A stretch of 64,000 bases of DNA from Leifsonia aquatica H1aii (GTDB taxonomy: Bacteria > Actinomycetota > Actinomycetes > Actinomycetales > Microbacteriaceae), in NCBI RefSeq assembly GCF_000633535.1, contig NZ_AYMR01000011.1, positions 1 through 64,000 of the forward strand, read 5' to 3'. The notes under the pieces were generated by a model, which saw only the letters and a list, made by a program, of their open reading frames with translations, made no database searches and was not told the DNA's origin. Positions 1 to 9,074 of this stretch are shown here, piece after piece; within the stretch, counting starts at the first letter, position 1, and the number at the start of each line of letters is the position of its first letter. Both the position numbers and the translations under genes were made by a program.

Positions 1-243
1 CGCGCCCTCACCGACGCGGGACTGAGCGTTCCCGGGGACCTCTCGGTCATCGGGGCCGACGACCACACGGCCTCGGCGGACTTCATCCCGCGCCTGACCA
101 CGGTCACGTTCGACGCCGACTCGCTGGCGGGGGATCTGGTCGAGGCGTACACCGCCATGCGCTCCGGCGGCCGGGTGGAGCGGGTGGACGCGCCGGCCGT
201 GCGCGTGCTGGTTCGCGAGTCGACCGCCGCCCCCGCGACCTGA
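1..243 (+). CDS. LacI-family transcriptional regulator, C-terminal fragment
   Basis: Open reading frame entering from the left edge and ending at TGA 241-243, about 80 codons. The residues GLSVPGDLSVIGADD near the start match the typical end of the periplasmic-binding-protein-like effector domain of LacI/GalR repressors (usually GLxVPxDVSVIGFDD). The following LTTVTFDADSLAGDLVEAY segment also fits the last strand and helix of that fold. The DNA-binding domain lies outside the window, so neither target nor ligand can be inferred. It is followed by an 88-nt gap before the esterase gene on the same strand. Confidence 0.85.
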   Translation, partial: RALTDAGLSVPGDLSVIGADDHTASADFIPRLTTVTFDADSLAGDLVEAYTAMRSGGRVERVDAPAVRVLVRESTAAPAT

Positions 244-319
244 GGCGACTCTCACCCGCTTCGGGCGAGTTTGCACCTCGCGCGTCCCCACTTCGCCGGG
301 CCACGCACCATCGTGCGCC

Positions 320-325
320 TATGGT
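320..325 (+). promoter_or_regulatory. -10 element (TATGGT) for leaderless esterase transcript
   Basis: TATGGT ends 6 nt before the ATG at 332, the geometry expected when transcription starts at the A of the start codon. A GGAGG also lies directly against the ATG, but that spacing (1 nt) is too short for a normal ribosome binding site. Confidence 0.5.
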
Positions 326-331
326 GGAGGG

Positions 332-1825
332 ATGGGGATCCTCGCCTGGCTCAGCCTGGCGCTCGCGCTCGTCTGCGTCTATCCGGCCTGGCGATTCGTC
401 CGACGCGCCTGGCGCTTCCACGCCCGACCGACCGTCGTCGCCGTGATCGCCACCCAGGTCGCGGCCCTCGTCGCCCTCTTCCTGCTCGCGGTCCTCACCC
501 CGCGCCCCGACCTGGGCGGGCTCGGCTGGTTCGCCATCGGGCTGGCCGCCTCACTCTTCCCGCTCGCGCTCGGAGATGCGCTCCAGAGCACCCGACTGCA
601 TGCGGTCGCCATCGCCCTGGCGGCGATCGCCGGGCTCCTCAGCGCCGGCATCGCCGTCATCGCGACAGCGCCCGCATTCGCCACCGCGACCGTCGCCGGC
701 CGGCACGTCCCGGTGACCGAGACGACGCTCGCCGAGGGCTACCAGATGGCGGTCCACATCCCGCCGACCGCCTCCGGCTTCTCCTCGCGCGACGCGCATC
801 TCTTCGTCCCGTCCGGGTGGATCCGCGACCCCTCGAGCACCCGTCCGGTCGTCATCATGATGATGGGCCAGCCAGGCAACCCGACCCTCGGCGCGACCTT
901 GGACGCCCTCCACTCGCTCGGCCAGCAACGCCTCGACGACGCACCGTTCGTGCTCGTCGTCGACCAGATCGGCGCCATCGACAAGAACCCGCCCTGCAGC
1001 AACACCCCGGCCGGTCAGCTCGAGACCTTCCTGACGCAGGACGTGCCCCGCTGGGTGGAGTCCGAGCTTCCGGTCTCCCGGGATCGTGCGGACTGGGCCA
1101 TCGCCGGCTTCTCGCACGGCGGCGAGTGCGCCGCGTACCTGGGGGCGAAGCACCCCGAACTGTGGGCCAACGTCATCGACGTCTCCGGTCCGGACAAGCC
1201 GGGCGAGTACAAGTCCGACCGCACCCGGGCCCGCTACTACGACGACAGCGAGACGGAGTACGAGAAGTTCTGGCCCGCGAAGGTGATGGCCGCCACGGAC
1301 TACACCGACCATCCGATGCGGGGGATCTTCGTCGCCGGTGCGGAGGACCCGCACTTCCGACAGCAGGTGGAGGACACGGCGACGGCGGCGGAGAACGCCG
1401 GCTGGAAGGTCACCTACTGGGCGGTCCCCGGCGAGGGCCACTCGGGTCCGACCCTCACCAAGGGCCTCGCGACCGCCTACAACCAGCTCATCCCGATGTG
1501 GCTGGCGTCGGGCGCCATCACCAGCGGCGAGCGCTTCCTCTGCCAGGACGATCAGCCGAACCGTTCCTGCGGTGTGACGCAGGTGACCGCGGTCGCGGGC
1601 ACGGTCGCGATCGCGGATCTCTCGGTGCTCGCCCTCTTCCTGAGCGCCCAGCTGCTGCTCTTCTTCACGCGCCGCCGCGTCCCGGCGGGGGTGGCCGCTC
1701 CCATGGCGACGGCAGAGCCCGCATCGGCCGGGGAGCCCGAATCGGCAGGGGAGTCCGCCCCGGCCGGGGAGCCCGACGGCGACCGGGACGAACCGGTCCT
1801 GAACGGACCATCGGGAACCGCATAG
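332..1825 (+). CDS. Membrane-anchored alpha/beta-hydrolase (esterase-like)
   Basis: 497 aa. Four hydrophobic segments are visible at about residues 3-19, 33-55, 63-81 and 90-112, followed by an extracytoplasmic hydrolase domain. The nucleophile elbow is G-F-S-H-G-G (Ser 261); the Asp in GAEDPHF and the His in GEGHSG are the likely remainder of the triad. This resembles the PF00756 putative-esterase family (enterochelin-esterase/mycolyltransferase-like). A further membrane helix follows near residue 430, then an acidic tail with repeated AGEPESAGE-type units. The arrangement suggests a surface enzyme acting outside the membrane, with unknown substrate. The start is set by the leaderless -10 box at 320-325. 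It appears monocistronic; a GC-rich hairpin follows. Confidence 0.8.
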   Translation: MGILAWLSLALALVCVYPAWRFVRRAWRFHARPTVVAVIATQVAALVALFLLAVLTPRPDLGGLGWFAIGLAASLFPLALGDALQSTRLHAVAIALAAIAGLLSAGIAVIATAPAFATATVAGRHVPVTETTLAEGYQMAVHIPPTASGFSSRDAHLFVPSGWIRDPSSTRPVVIMMMGQPGNPTLGATLDALHSLGQQRLDDAPFVLVVDQIGAIDKNPPCSNTPAGQLETFLTQDVPRWVESELPVSRDRADWAIAGFSHGGECAAYLGAKHPELWANVIDVSGPDKPGEYKSDRTRARYYDDSETEYEKFWPAKVMAATDYTDHPMRGIFVAGAEDPHFRQQVEDTATAAENAGWKVTYWAVPGEGHSGPTLTKGLATAYNQLIPMWLASGAITSGERFLCQDDQPNRSCGVTQVTAVAGTVAIADLSVLALFLSAQLLLFFTRRRVPAGVAAPMATAEPASAGEPESAGESAPAGEPDGDRDEPVLNGPSGTA

Positions 1826-1846
1826 GCGCCCGAACGCGCGCGCCGA

Positions 1847-1865
1847 GGGCCTCCTGCGGAGGCCC
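1847..1865. terminator. GC-rich hairpin downstream of esterase gene
   Basis: A perfect 8-bp stem (GGGCCTCC / GGAGGCCC) with a 3-nt loop lies 22 nt after the esterase stop, between convergent genes. It has no T-tract, so it would be an actinobacterial-style terminator without a U-tail. Confidence 0.5.
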
Positions 1866-1963
1866 GCATCTGAACGATGACTCCGGAGTTCTCGTGCGGC
1901 TCGCCGCTCACTTCACCGTTCGACCGGTGATCCGTGGAACTCCCGAGGAGATCTCCGGAATCT

Positions 1964-1997
1964 CTCGGGCAGCGAAATTGCTCGGGCAGCGAAACTG
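1964..1997. repeat. 17-bp tandem direct repeat (2 copies)
   Basis: Units 1964-1980 and 1981-1997 (CTCGGGCAGCGAAATTG and CTCGGGCAGCGAAACTG) differ at one base. They lie in the 205-nt convergent intergenic region between the esterase gene and kbl. No other feature is apparent in this gap apart from the hairpin at 1847-1865. Confidence 0.8.
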
Positions 1998-2030
1998 CTC
2001 GTGTGGCGGGGTGCGGCGGGCAGGCGCGGG

Positions 2031-3218
2031 TCAGGCGGCGACGGTGGCGCGTGCCGCGGTGAAGGCGGCGACGCAGCGGCGGATCTCGTCGTCGGTGTGG
2101 GCCGCCGAGAGCTGCACGCGGATGCGGGCCTCTCCCCGTGGGACCACCGGGAACGAGAACGCCGTGACGTACACGCCGTGGCGCTGCATCTCGTCGGCGA
2201 TGCGCGCCGTCAGGGCGGCGTCGTGGAACATGACCGGGACGATGGGGTGCTCACCCGGCAGCAGGTCGAAGCCGGCCTCGGTCATCAGCTCGCGGAAGAG
2301 CCGCGCGTTCGCCACGAGGCGGGCGCGCAGGTCGTCGGACGCCTCCAGCAGATCGAGGGCGGCGAGGGTGCCCGCGACGATCGACGGCGCCAGCGTGTTC
2401 GAGAACAGGTAGGGGCGCGACCGCTGGCGGAGCAGGTCGACGACCTCCCGGCGCGAGGAGACATAGCCTCCGGAGGCCCCGCCGAGCGCCTTGCCGAACG
2501 TGCCCGTGTAGATGTCGACGCGGTCGGCGACGCCGCAGAACTCCGGGGTGCCGCGGCCGTGCTCGCCCACGAAGCCGACCGCGTGGGAGTCGTCCACGAA
2601 GACGAGGGCGCCGAACTCGTCGGCCAGGTCGCAGATCTCGCGCAGCGGCGCGATGTACCCGTCCATCGAGAACACGCCATCGGTGACGATGACCGTGAAG
2701 CGGGCGCCGGTCTCCCGCGCCGCTTCGAGCTGCGCGCGCAGGTCGTCCAGGTCGCGGTTGCGGTAGCGGAAGCGCTGGGCCTTCGAGAGCCGGATGCCGT
2801 CGATGATCGACGCGTGGTTGAGGGCGTCCGAGACGATGGCGTCCTCGGGCCCGAACAGCGTCTCGAAGACGCCACCGTTGGCGTCGAAGCACGAGGAGAA
2901 CAGGATGGTCGCCTCGGTGTCGAGGAACTGCGACACCCGCTGCTCCAGCTCGAGGTGCTGCTCCTGCGTTCCGCAGATGAAGCGCACACTGGCCATGCCG
3001 TAGCCCCAGTCGTCCAGGGCCGCCTTCGCCGCGTCGCGCAGCGCGGGGTGGTCCGCCAGACCGAGGTAGTTGTTGGCACAGAAGTTGAGCACCTCGGCGC
3101 CGTCGGCCACGATCTGCGCCGACTGCGGACCGTGGATGCTCCGCTCGCGCTTGGTCAGGCCGGCCGCCTCGATCTCGTCGAGCTGCGAGGCCAGGTGGTC
3201 GCGGAAAGTCGTGTACAT
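2031..3218 (-). CDS. kbl: 2-amino-3-ketobutyrate CoA ligase (glycine C-acetyltransferase)
   Basis: 395 aa, full length for the family. A PLP-dependent alpha-oxoamine synthase that cleaves 2-amino-3-oxobutyrate with CoA to glycine and acetyl-CoA, the second step of threonine degradation. The PLP lysine is K243 in [11 protein letters not shown], and the cofactor-binding VDDSHAVGF motif is at about 208-216. I place the start at the ATG whose A is shared with the tdh stop codon (TGATG), giving [12 protein letters not shown]; an upstream in-frame start at 3233 would lie inside tdh. The 1-nt overlap implies translational coupling to tdh, so both enzymes are made from one transcript. Confidence 0.95.
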   Translation of the reverse strand: MYTTFRDHLASQLDEIEAAGLTKRERSIHGPQSAQIVADGAEVLNFCANNYLGLADHPALRDAAKAALDDWGYGMASVRFICGTQEQHLELEQRVSQFLDTEATILFSSCFDANGGVFETLFGPEDAIVSDALNHASIIDGIRLSKAQRFRYRNRDLDDLRAQLEAARETGARFTVIVTDGVFSMDGYIAPLREICDLADEFGALVFVDDSHAVGFVGEHGRGTPEFCGVADRVDIYTGTFGKALGGASGGYVSSRREVVDLLRQRSRPYLFSNTLAPSIVAGTLAALDLLEASDDLRARLVANARLFRELMTEAGFDLLPGEHPIVPVMFHDAALTARIADEMQRHGVYVTAFSFPVVPRGEARIRVQLSAAHTDDEIRRCVAAFTAARATVAA

Positions 3219-4261
3219 CAGAGCTCCGTCCAATCGAGGATGACCTTGCCTCCGCCGGCGGAGGCCGCCGCCGCGAAGCCCTTCTCCCAGTCACGCGCCG
3301 GGAAACGGTCCGAGACGATCGAGGCGATCGCGTCGTGCAGCGGCTTCGAGGTCTGCAGCATCGCGCCCATGGCGTTCCAGGTCTCGAACATCTCGCGCCC
3401 GTAGATGCCCTTCAGCGTGAGCATGTGGGTGACGACGATGCCCCAGTCGATCGCGATCTTCTCCGACGGCAGCCCGAGCATCGCGATGCGGCCTCCGTGG
3501 TTCATGTTCTCGATCATCTGCGGCAGCGCGGTCGGTGCTCCGCTCATCTCGAAGCCGACGTCGAAGCCCTCCCGCATCCCGAGCGCGGTCTGCGCCTCGC
3601 GGATGCCGGACCGGGAGACGTCCACGGTGTAGTCGGCTCCCATCCCCTGCGCCAGAGCGAGCCGCTGCGCACTCACGTCGGTGCCGACGATGAAGCGGGC
3701 GCCGACATGGCGGGCGACCGCGATCGCCATCAGGCCGATCGGGCCGCAGCCGGTCACCAGCACGTCCTCCCCCACCACCGGGAACGCGAGGGCGGTGTGC
3801 ACGGCGTTGCCGAGCGGGTCGAACAGCGCGCCGACCTCCGGCTCGATCGCGCTGTGGTGCACCCAGACGTTGGTCGCGGGGAGCACCAGGAACTCGGCGA
3901 ACGCGCCGTCCCGCTGCACGCCGACGCCCTGCGTCCGGATGCACATCTGCCGGCGGCCGGCACGGCAGTTGCGGCACGTGCCGCAGACGATGTGCCCCTC
4001 GCCCGAGACCAGATCGCCCACGGCGACGTCGCGCACCAGCGGTCCGACCTCGACGACCTCGCCGAAGAACTCGTGACCGGGGATGAGCGGAGCGGCGACG
4101 GCCGACGCGGCCCAATCGTCCCAGCGCTGGATGTGCAGGTCGGTTCCGCAGATGCCGGTGCGCAGCACGCGGATCTTCACGTCGTCCGGCCCGGCTTCCG
4201 GCTCGGGGAGCTCACGGAGCTCGAGACCCGGTCCGGCTTCGGTCTTGTACAGGGCTTTCAT
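3218..4261 (-). CDS. tdh: L-threonine 3-dehydrogenase
   Basis: 347 aa zinc-dependent medium-chain dehydrogenase that oxidises L-threonine to 2-amino-3-oxobutyrate with NAD+. Catalytic zinc ligands are Cys38 (GICGTDLH) and His63/Glu64 (PGHEFFGEV); a structural-zinc CGTCRNC cluster is near residue 95; the Rossmann motif is VTGCGPIGL. The ATG at 4261 has AGGAAGG a few nucleotides upstream, so it is preferred over the GTG at 4267, which would overlap that ribosome binding site. First gene of the tdh-kbl operon. The 248-nt region up to 4510 holds a possible -10 TAGGCT (minus strand, about 4365-4370). Confidence 0.95.
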   Translation of the reverse strand: MKALYKTEAGPGLELRELPEPEAGPDDVKIRVLRTGICGTDLHIQRWDDWAASAVAAPLIPGHEFFGEVVEVGPLVRDVAVGDLVSGEGHIVCGTCRNCRAGRRQMCIRTQGVGVQRDGAFAEFLVLPATNVWVHHSAIEPEVGALFDPLGNAVHTALAFPVVGEDVLVTGCGPIGLMAIAVARHVGARFIVGTDVSAQRLALAQGMGADYTVDVSRSGIREAQTALGMREGFDVGFEMSGAPTALPQMIENMNHGGRIAMLGLPSEKIAIDWGIVVTHMLTLKGIYGREMFETWNAMGAMLQTSKPLHDAIASIVSDRFPARDWEKGFAAAASAGGGKVILDWTEL

Positions 4262-4475
4262 AGCCACCTTCCTCGTCGGCGTCCCTCGTGGGGTGCGTCC
4301 AGCGGAGTCGAACGCCCGACCCCGGCCTCGTGAGCGTGGGAGGACGAGCGTTTCGCCGCTGACAGCCTAGACCAGGCTCTCACGCTCGGCCCGTCCGGTG
4401 CGTGCCTGTCCGCCGTCGAAGTAGGCGCGCAGTCCCGGGTCGAGCGTCACTCCGCCTGAGCGATCGAGGGAACGC

Positions 4476-4481
4476 TAGATT
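4476..4481 (+). promoter_or_regulatory. -10 element (TAGATT) pointing at an out-of-frame ATG
   Basis: TAGATT is followed after exactly 6 nt by ATG 4488, the leaderless pattern seen at many genes here. That ATG is not in frame with the body of the GAP-family gene downstream. Confidence 0.5.
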
Positions 4482-4509
4482 CTCGCTATGGCGACCTCTC
4501 CTCCTCCCG

Positions 4510-5166
4510 GTGCTCGCGGAGGTCCTCCCTCTCGCGCTCGGCATCGCTCTCAGCCCCCTCCCGCTCGTGGCGGGCGTCGTCGTCCCGCTCTCCCCGAACG
4601 GCGCAGGCCGGGGCTTCGCGCTGCTCGCGGGGCGGGCGCTCGGCGTGCTGGCCGTCGTCGGGGTGGTGACCGCCCTCGCCGAATACCTCGCCGAGCTCGG
4701 CGGCGAGACCGTGACCGAGGGGGTCGGCTGGGTGCGGCTGCTGCTCGGGCTGCTGCTCATGGTGCTCGGCGTCGTCAAGTGGACGAAACGACCGCGTGGC
4801 GACGACGCCGAGGCGCCGCCGCGCTGGATGTCCTCGCTCGAGTCGCTGAGCGGCGCCCGCGCCGTCGGGCTGGGCTTCGTGCTCTCCGCCGCAAACCCCA
4901 AGGAGCTCGCCTTCGGCGCCGGAGCAGGTCTGGTCATCGGCAGCAGCCTGACGGAGTGGTGGCCCTCGGTCGCCGCCGTGGTGGTGTTCACCGTTCTCGC
5001 CTGTGTCACGGTCGCCCTGCCGTCCGCGGCGGTCCTGGTCGGCGGCGACGGCGCCCGCCCCGCTCTCGGGGAGGTGCGCCGCTGGCTCATCCGCAACACC
5101 GCGACGATCTCCGCGATCGTGCTGCTGTTCTTCGGCGCCGTGCTGATCTCGAACGCCTTCGCCTGA
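4510..5166 (+). CDS. GAP-family (Sap/LysE-like) membrane protein, 5' end uncertain
   Basis: About 218 aa from the GTG at 4510. It has six likely membrane helices with short loops. The N-terminal ALGIALSPLPLVAGVVVPLSP and the central SAANPKELAFGAGAG motif fit the GAP/Sap family (PF11139) of small-molecule exporters related to LysE; the substrate is unknown. The frame is open upstream to 4402 (GTG), but that extension (RRRSRRAVPG and so on) does not resemble the family and overlaps a strong -10 box. The leaderless-looking ATG at 4488 is out of frame by one base, so either GTG 4510 is used or an indel lies between 4488 and 4510. It ends 43 nt from the convergent binding-protein gene. Confidence 0.7.
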   Translation: MLAEVLPLALGIALSPLPLVAGVVVPLSPNGAGRGFALLAGRALGVLAVVGVVTALAEYLAELGGETVTEGVGWVRLLLGLLLMVLGVVKWTKRPRGDDAEAPPRWMSSLESLSGARAVGLGFVLSAANPKELAFGAGAGLVIGSSLTEWWPSVAAVVVFTVLACVTVALPSAAVLVGGDGARPALGEVRRWLIRNTATISAIVLLFFGAVLISNAFA

Positions 5167-5170
5167 CGGA

Positions 5171-5202
5171 CGGGGGTCGCCTCACTCTGCGGGCGACCCC
5201 CG
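5171..5202. terminator. Bidirectional terminator hairpin
   Basis: A perfect 11-bp stem (CGGGGGTCGCC / GGCGACCCCCG) with a 10-nt loop fills the 43-nt gap between the convergent GAP-family and binding-protein genes. Confidence 0.75.
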
Positions 5203-5209
5203 AGCCCGC

Positions 5210-6076
5210 CTACTTCTTCTGCAGGTTCATCCCCGGCTCGATCGGCTTCACACCGTACGGGGCGAAGATCTTCTCCGTCTCGCCGGACGTGTAGAGGTCG
5301 GTCATCGCCCGGAGCACGGCGGCGGACAGTTCCGGCTTCGTTCCGTTCATCAGACTGCCGACGTAGAAGCCTCCCTCGAACGGCGTGCCGACGATCGCCT
5401 TGTCCGCACCCTGCTCGATCTCGTACGCCGCACCGGGCACGCTCTGGATGCCGACATCCGTGCGACCGGACGTGAGCGCCAGGTCCGAGTCCTGCTGGGT
5501 CGGGTACTCGGTGACCTTCATCGCCGGCTTGCCGGCCGCCTCGCACTCCTTCGTGAGCGCAGCCGCGTAGGTCACGTCGGTGGTCCCGCGGATCGTCGAC
5601 ACGGCGAGCCCGCACACGTCGAGCCGGCTCGCGTAGCGCGAACCGTTCGCCTTCGTCGTGATCAGGGTGGCCTGCTCCTTCATGAAGTCGACGAAGCTGC
5701 CCGCCTGCTGACGCTCGGTCGTGTCGTAGAGGCTGCCGCCGTAGATGTCATAGCGGCCGGCGGCGACACCGGTGATGCCGCCCTCCCACGCCACGGGGAT
5801 GAACCGGATCTCGACGCCGAGCTTCTTCGCCACGGCGTCGAGCAGATCCTTGGTGATGCCGGAGACCGGGACGTTGTCGGCGTCCGGGATGATGTACGGC
5901 GCGTCCGGGAGGGTCACCCCGACGCTCAGGGTGCCGGGCTTCACCAGCCCGTCGAGCCCGGCGGCGGTGCCCGAGCCCGTGCCGCCGGCGGTGGCGGAGC
6001 AGCCCGCGAGCGCGGCGACGGTCAGAGCGACGAGGCCGGTGCGGGCGAGTCGGCGTGCGGTGGGGGTGGCGTTCAT
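5210..6076 (-). CDS. Amino-acid ABC transporter substrate-binding lipoprotein
   Basis: 288 aa, SBP family 3 (PF00497). The N-terminus is a lipoprotein signal peptide: Arg-containing n-region, hydrophobic core, and lipobox LAGC with Cys 25. The mature domain follows with the usual family features (VGVTLPDAPYIIPD, ITKDLLDAVAKKLGVEIRFIPVAW, RYDIYGGSLYDTTERQQ). It should capture a polar or dicarboxylic amino acid outside the cell for the permease/ATPase encoded upstream. AGGAGCC precedes the ATG. It is the last gene of the 8804-5210 cluster, 117 nt after the AraC-type regulator; that gap could hold a separate promoter. Confidence 0.9.
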   Translation of the reverse strand: MNATPTARRLARTGLVALTVAALAGCSATAGGTGSGTAAGLDGLVKPGTLSVGVTLPDAPYIIPDADNVPVSGITKDLLDAVAKKLGVEIRFIPVAWEGGITGVAAGRYDIYGGSLYDTTERQQAGSFVDFMKEQATLITTKANGSRYASRLDVCGLAVSTIRGTTDVTYAAALTKECEAAGKPAMKVTEYPTQQDSDLALTSGRTDVGIQSVPGAAYEIEQGADKAIVGTPFEGGFYVGSLMNGTKPELSAAVLRAMTDLYTSGETEKIFAPYGVKPIEPGMNLQKK

Positions 6077-6193
6077 GGTGGCTCCTTCCGGGGGCCGTGC
6101 TGTGAGTGGTCCTCAGGCTATGAACGACGCCCGGCGCGATCCATGCACGCACCCCGGCGACCCTGGCACTTTCCGCGACCGCGTCCCGGCGGT

Positions 6194-7048
6194 TCAGGCG
6201 GCGCGGAAGGCCGACGGGGTGAGGCCGCACTCCCGCCGGAAGTACCGGGAGAAGTAGGAGGCGTCGTCGAAGCCCAGCTGCGTCGCGATCTGGGAGCAGG
6301 ACAGCTCGGTGCGGGCGAGCAGACGCTGGGCCTCGCGCGAGACCTCGCTCCGGATGATCTCGCCCGGCGTGCGCCCCGTGGCGGCGGCGACCACCTCCGA
6401 CAGATGGCCGGGCGTCACTGCCAGGAGGCGAGCGCACTCCGCGACCGTCAGCGCGGCCGACGCGCGTTCCCGCACGATGCGTTCGAACGCCGCGCTGAGG
6501 CCGCGTCGCGGACCGATCGGGGCGGCCGCGTGGTCGACGGCCAGCCGCCGGCACTCCACCAGGAGCAGGGTGAGCAGGCTCCGCAGCGCGAGCTCCTGGT
6601 GCCCGTCGCGCATTCCCATCTCCGCCTCCAGACCGGCCAGGATGCGCTCGATCCGTGCGCGATCGTCGCCGACGGGCAGGAGCGCGTTGGAGGCCCACGC
6701 TCCCGCGCCGACGGCGTCCGGGCCACCCAGACCGGTCAGGAAGTCCTCCCGGAACAGCACGAGGGTGCCTCGCACCGGTTCCTCCGGCTGCCAGTGATGG
6801 AGCCGGCCCGGCGCCACCACATAGAGCTGGTCGGGCTGGATCGGGTAGGTGTCGGTGTCGACGTGGTGCGTGCCCGACCCGCTGGTCACGTAGACCAGTT
6901 CGACGAAGTCGTGCCGGTGCGGCTGCGACTCCCACGCCCCCGGCCCGCAGGTCTCGTACGGCCCGACGAGGAAGCGGGCCGCGATGCTCGTGGCGGTGGC
7001 GTCGATGGTGTGCGTCGGCGGCAGCGCAGCGGGCGCCCGCCTGGTCAT
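6194..7048 (-). CDS. AraC-family regulator with N-terminal cupin sensor
   Basis: 284 aa. The N-terminal half (about 20-120) is a cupin-type ligand-binding domain (HRHDFVELVYVTSGSGTHHVD). The C-terminal 100 residues carry two helix-turn-helix motifs, including LTVAECARLLAVTPGHLSEVV and the AraC signature IATQLGFDDASYFSRYFRRECGLTPSAFR. The ATG overlaps the ATPase stop codon (ATGA), so it is translationally coupled inside the ABC transporter operon. It probably controls this transporter and/or the divergent cupin gene; the ligand is unknown. Confidence 0.9.
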   Translation of the reverse strand: MTRRAPAALPPTHTIDATATSIAARFLVGPYETCGPGAWESQPHRHDFVELVYVTSGSGTHHVDTDTYPIQPDQLYVVAPGRLHHWQPEEPVRGTLVLFREDFLTGLGGPDAVGAGAWASNALLPVGDDRARIERILAGLEAEMGMRDGHQELALRSLLTLLLVECRRLAVDHAAAPIGPRRGLSAAFERIVRERASAALTVAECARLLAVTPGHLSEVVAAATGRTPGEIIRSEVSREAQRLLARTELSCSQIATQLGFDDASYFSRYFRRECGLTPSAFRAA

Positions 7049-7863
7049 GGCGTGCCCGCCCCGGTCGGCCCGACGTGCCGCAGGAAGGCGGCGGTCCGAG
7101 CAGACGCCGGGGCATCGAGGACTCGGCGCGCCTCGCCCTGCTCGACGATGACGCCGCCCTCCATGAAGACCACCACATCCGCGACCTCGCGGGCGAAAGC
7201 GATCTCGTGGGTGACGACGATCATCGTCATCCCGGCGGCGGCGAGGTCGCGCATGACGGCGAGCACCTCGCCGACCAGCTCCGGGTCGAGCGCGCTCGTC
7301 GGTTCGTCGAACAGCAGGATCGCAGGCTTCATCGCGAGCGCCCGGGCGATCGCCACCCGCTGCTGCTGTCCTCCCGAGAGCTGAGCGGGGAACTTCGCCG
7401 CGTGGGAGGCGAGCCCGACCCGATCCAGCAGCTCGCGGCCCTCGCGCTCCGCCTGCGCGCGAGGGACGCCCAGCACGCGGGTCGGCCCGATGGTCACGTT
7501 GCGCAGGACCGAGAGGTGGGCGAACAGGTTGAACTGCTGGAAGACCATTCCCATCCGGCGTCGCACCCGGCTGGTCTGCCGGTCGGAGTCCTCGGCGAGG
7601 TGATCACTGTGCGCGGTGTACCCGACCAGTTCGCCATCCACCTCGACGAGTCCGGAATCCATCGGCTCCAGGTGGTTGATGCAGCGCAGCAGGGTGGACT
7701 TGCCGCTCCCCGACGGGCCGATCACGCAGACGACGGAGCCGGGGGCGACGTCGAGGTCGATCCCCGCGAGGATCTCCACGCCGTCGAACGACTTGCGCAC
7801 TCCGCGCACCGCGAGTGCACCCGGCGCCGGCGACCCGGTCGCCCGGTCCGGTGCCGCGCTCAT
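7045..7863 (-). CDS. Polar amino-acid ABC transporter ATP-binding protein
   Basis: 272 aa. Walker A GPSGSGKST, Q-loop VFQQFNLF, signature LSGGQQQRVAIARALA, Walker B ILLFDEPTSALD and the switch His in VVTHEIAFA are all present, in the GlnQ/HisP arrangement. The start MSAAPDRATG at 7863 overlaps the permease stop codon as ATGA. It powers uptake with the permease at 7860-8804 and the binding protein at 5210-6076. Confidence 0.93.
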   Translation of the reverse strand: MSAAPDRATGSPAPGALAVRGVRKSFDGVEILAGIDLDVAPGSVVCVIGPSGSGKSTLLRCINHLEPMDSGLVEVDGELVGYTAHSDHLAEDSDRQTSRVRRRMGMVFQQFNLFAHLSVLRNVTIGPTRVLGVPRAQAEREGRELLDRVGLASHAAKFPAQLSGGQQQRVAIARALAMKPAILLFDEPTSALDPELVGEVLAVMRDLAAAGMTMIVVTHEIAFAREVADVVVFMEGGVIVEQGEARRVLDAPASARTAAFLRHVGPTGAGTP

Positions 7864-8804
7864 GCCGTCACCGCCGTCGCCGCGGTCGCCGCCGGGACGA
7901 CCGAACGAGTGCTCCGGGAGCGGTCGAGCGCCCGTTCGATGAAGTGCTGCCCGACGGTCGCCGCCGTCACCAGCACCAGATACCAGAGCGAAGCGACGAC
8001 GAGCATCGAGATCACCTGGTAGTTCTGCCCGTAGATCTGCTGGGCCTGCGTCATCAGGTCTCCCCCGCCGATCACCGAGACGATCGCCGTCGCCTTGAGG
8101 ATGTCGATGAACTGGTTGCCCAGCGGCGGGAGGATCACCCGCACCGCCTGAGGGATGACGATGCGCCGCTGCGCTTCGAGCCGGGTCATCCCGATGGCCT
8201 TCGCCGCATCCATCTGCCCCGGCGGGACCGCCAGGAAGCCGCCCCTGACCACCTCCGCCATGTAGGCCGCCGTGTGCAGCACGAGACCGACCAGGGCGGC
8301 CAGGAACGGCGTGAGCACCTCGTTCGTGGCGCCGCCGATCTCGATGCCGAGTGCGGGCACCCGGACGCCGAGGTACGGGAAGACCAGCGCCAGGTTGAAC
8401 CAGAACACGAGCTGCACGAGCAGCGGAGTGCCGCGGAACAGCCAGATGTAGCCCTCCACGATCGCCACCAGCACGGGGTTGCCCGACTGCCGCAGCACCG
8501 CGAGCACCACCCCGATGAGGAGTCCGAGCACGAAGGTGAGCACGGTGAACAGCACGGTCGTCGCCACCCCGGTGAGGATGCGCGGCGCGAACAGGTACTG
8601 GCCCACGACGGGCCAGTTCATGGCGGGGGCCGTCACGAACGCCCAGGCGATCGCGCCGACGATGAGGAGGGTGAGCGCCGCGGGGACCCAGCGGCTCAGG
8701 ATGCGGGACTTCGTGCGCACCCGGAGGCCGGCGAGCTGATGCAGACGGTCGGCGGGGGCCGAGCCTCGGGGTCCGACCTCGCCGTCGAGGAAGTGTGTGG
8801 TCAT
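7860..8804 (-). CDS. Polar amino-acid ABC transporter permease (HisM/GlnP type)
   Basis: 314 aa with an unusually long cytoplasmic N-terminus (about 40 residues), then five or six membrane helices. The EAA loop, which contacts the ATPase, reads DAAKAIGMTRLEAQRRIVIPQA. The family-typical FRGTPLLVQLVFWF segment is present. First gene of the operon. A TGGAAT ends 6 nt upstream of the ATG, so the transcript may be leaderless, although the second base departs from TANNNT. The tail is Ala/Val/Thr-rich. Confidence 0.92.
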   Translation of the reverse strand: MTTHFLDGEVGPRGSAPADRLHQLAGLRVRTKSRILSRWVPAALTLLIVGAIAWAFVTAPAMNWPVVGQYLFAPRILTGVATTVLFTVLTFVLGLLIGVVLAVLRQSGNPVLVAIVEGYIWLFRGTPLLVQLVFWFNLALVFPYLGVRVPALGIEIGGATNEVLTPFLAALVGLVLHTAAYMAEVVRGGFLAVPPGQMDAAKAIGMTRLEAQRRIVIPQAVRVILPPLGNQFIDILKATAIVSVIGGGDLMTQAQQIYGQNYQVISMLVVASLWYLVLVTAATVGQHFIERALDRSRSTRSVVPAATAATAVTA

Positions 8805-8859
8805 GCAGACATTCCAGGGATGGGTCCCCCGGACGACAAGCGGTGCGGGGTCTGCATTG

Positions 8860-8873
8860 TCTGGGATCCCAGA
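8860..8873. promoter_or_regulatory. Palindromic operator candidate in divergent intergenic region
   Basis: TCTGGGATCCCAGA is a perfect 14-bp palindrome in the 270-nt region between the ABC permease start (8804) and the cupin gene (9075). Its position about 56 nt upstream of the permease start suits a dimeric repressor. GntR/FadR-type repressors use sites of this sort, but no such gene lies in the neighbourhood. The rest of the gap shows nothing else recognisable. Confidence 0.45.
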
Positions 8874-9074
8874 TCGGGCCCGATCGTGCGCGCATCGGCA
8901 AGCCTGCGCGCACTTCCCGGCAAGTGCGTCCCGGCCGGGCCGACACCAGTGACAGGAGACCCCAGGTCAGTGCCTGGAGGGTCGGAGACGGCGTCCCTAG
9001 CGTGGGGGGACCGGCAGTGCGCCGGAGAGCATCCGCGCAGGAGCGACCCGCGCGGCGACGACACAGGAGGAACG

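Noticed and set aside
4268-4340. Possible tRNA-like T-arm (GTTCGACTCC on the minus strand) upstream of tdh.
   Set aside because: The flanking bases do not pair as a T stem, and no acceptor or anticodon arm can be drawn.
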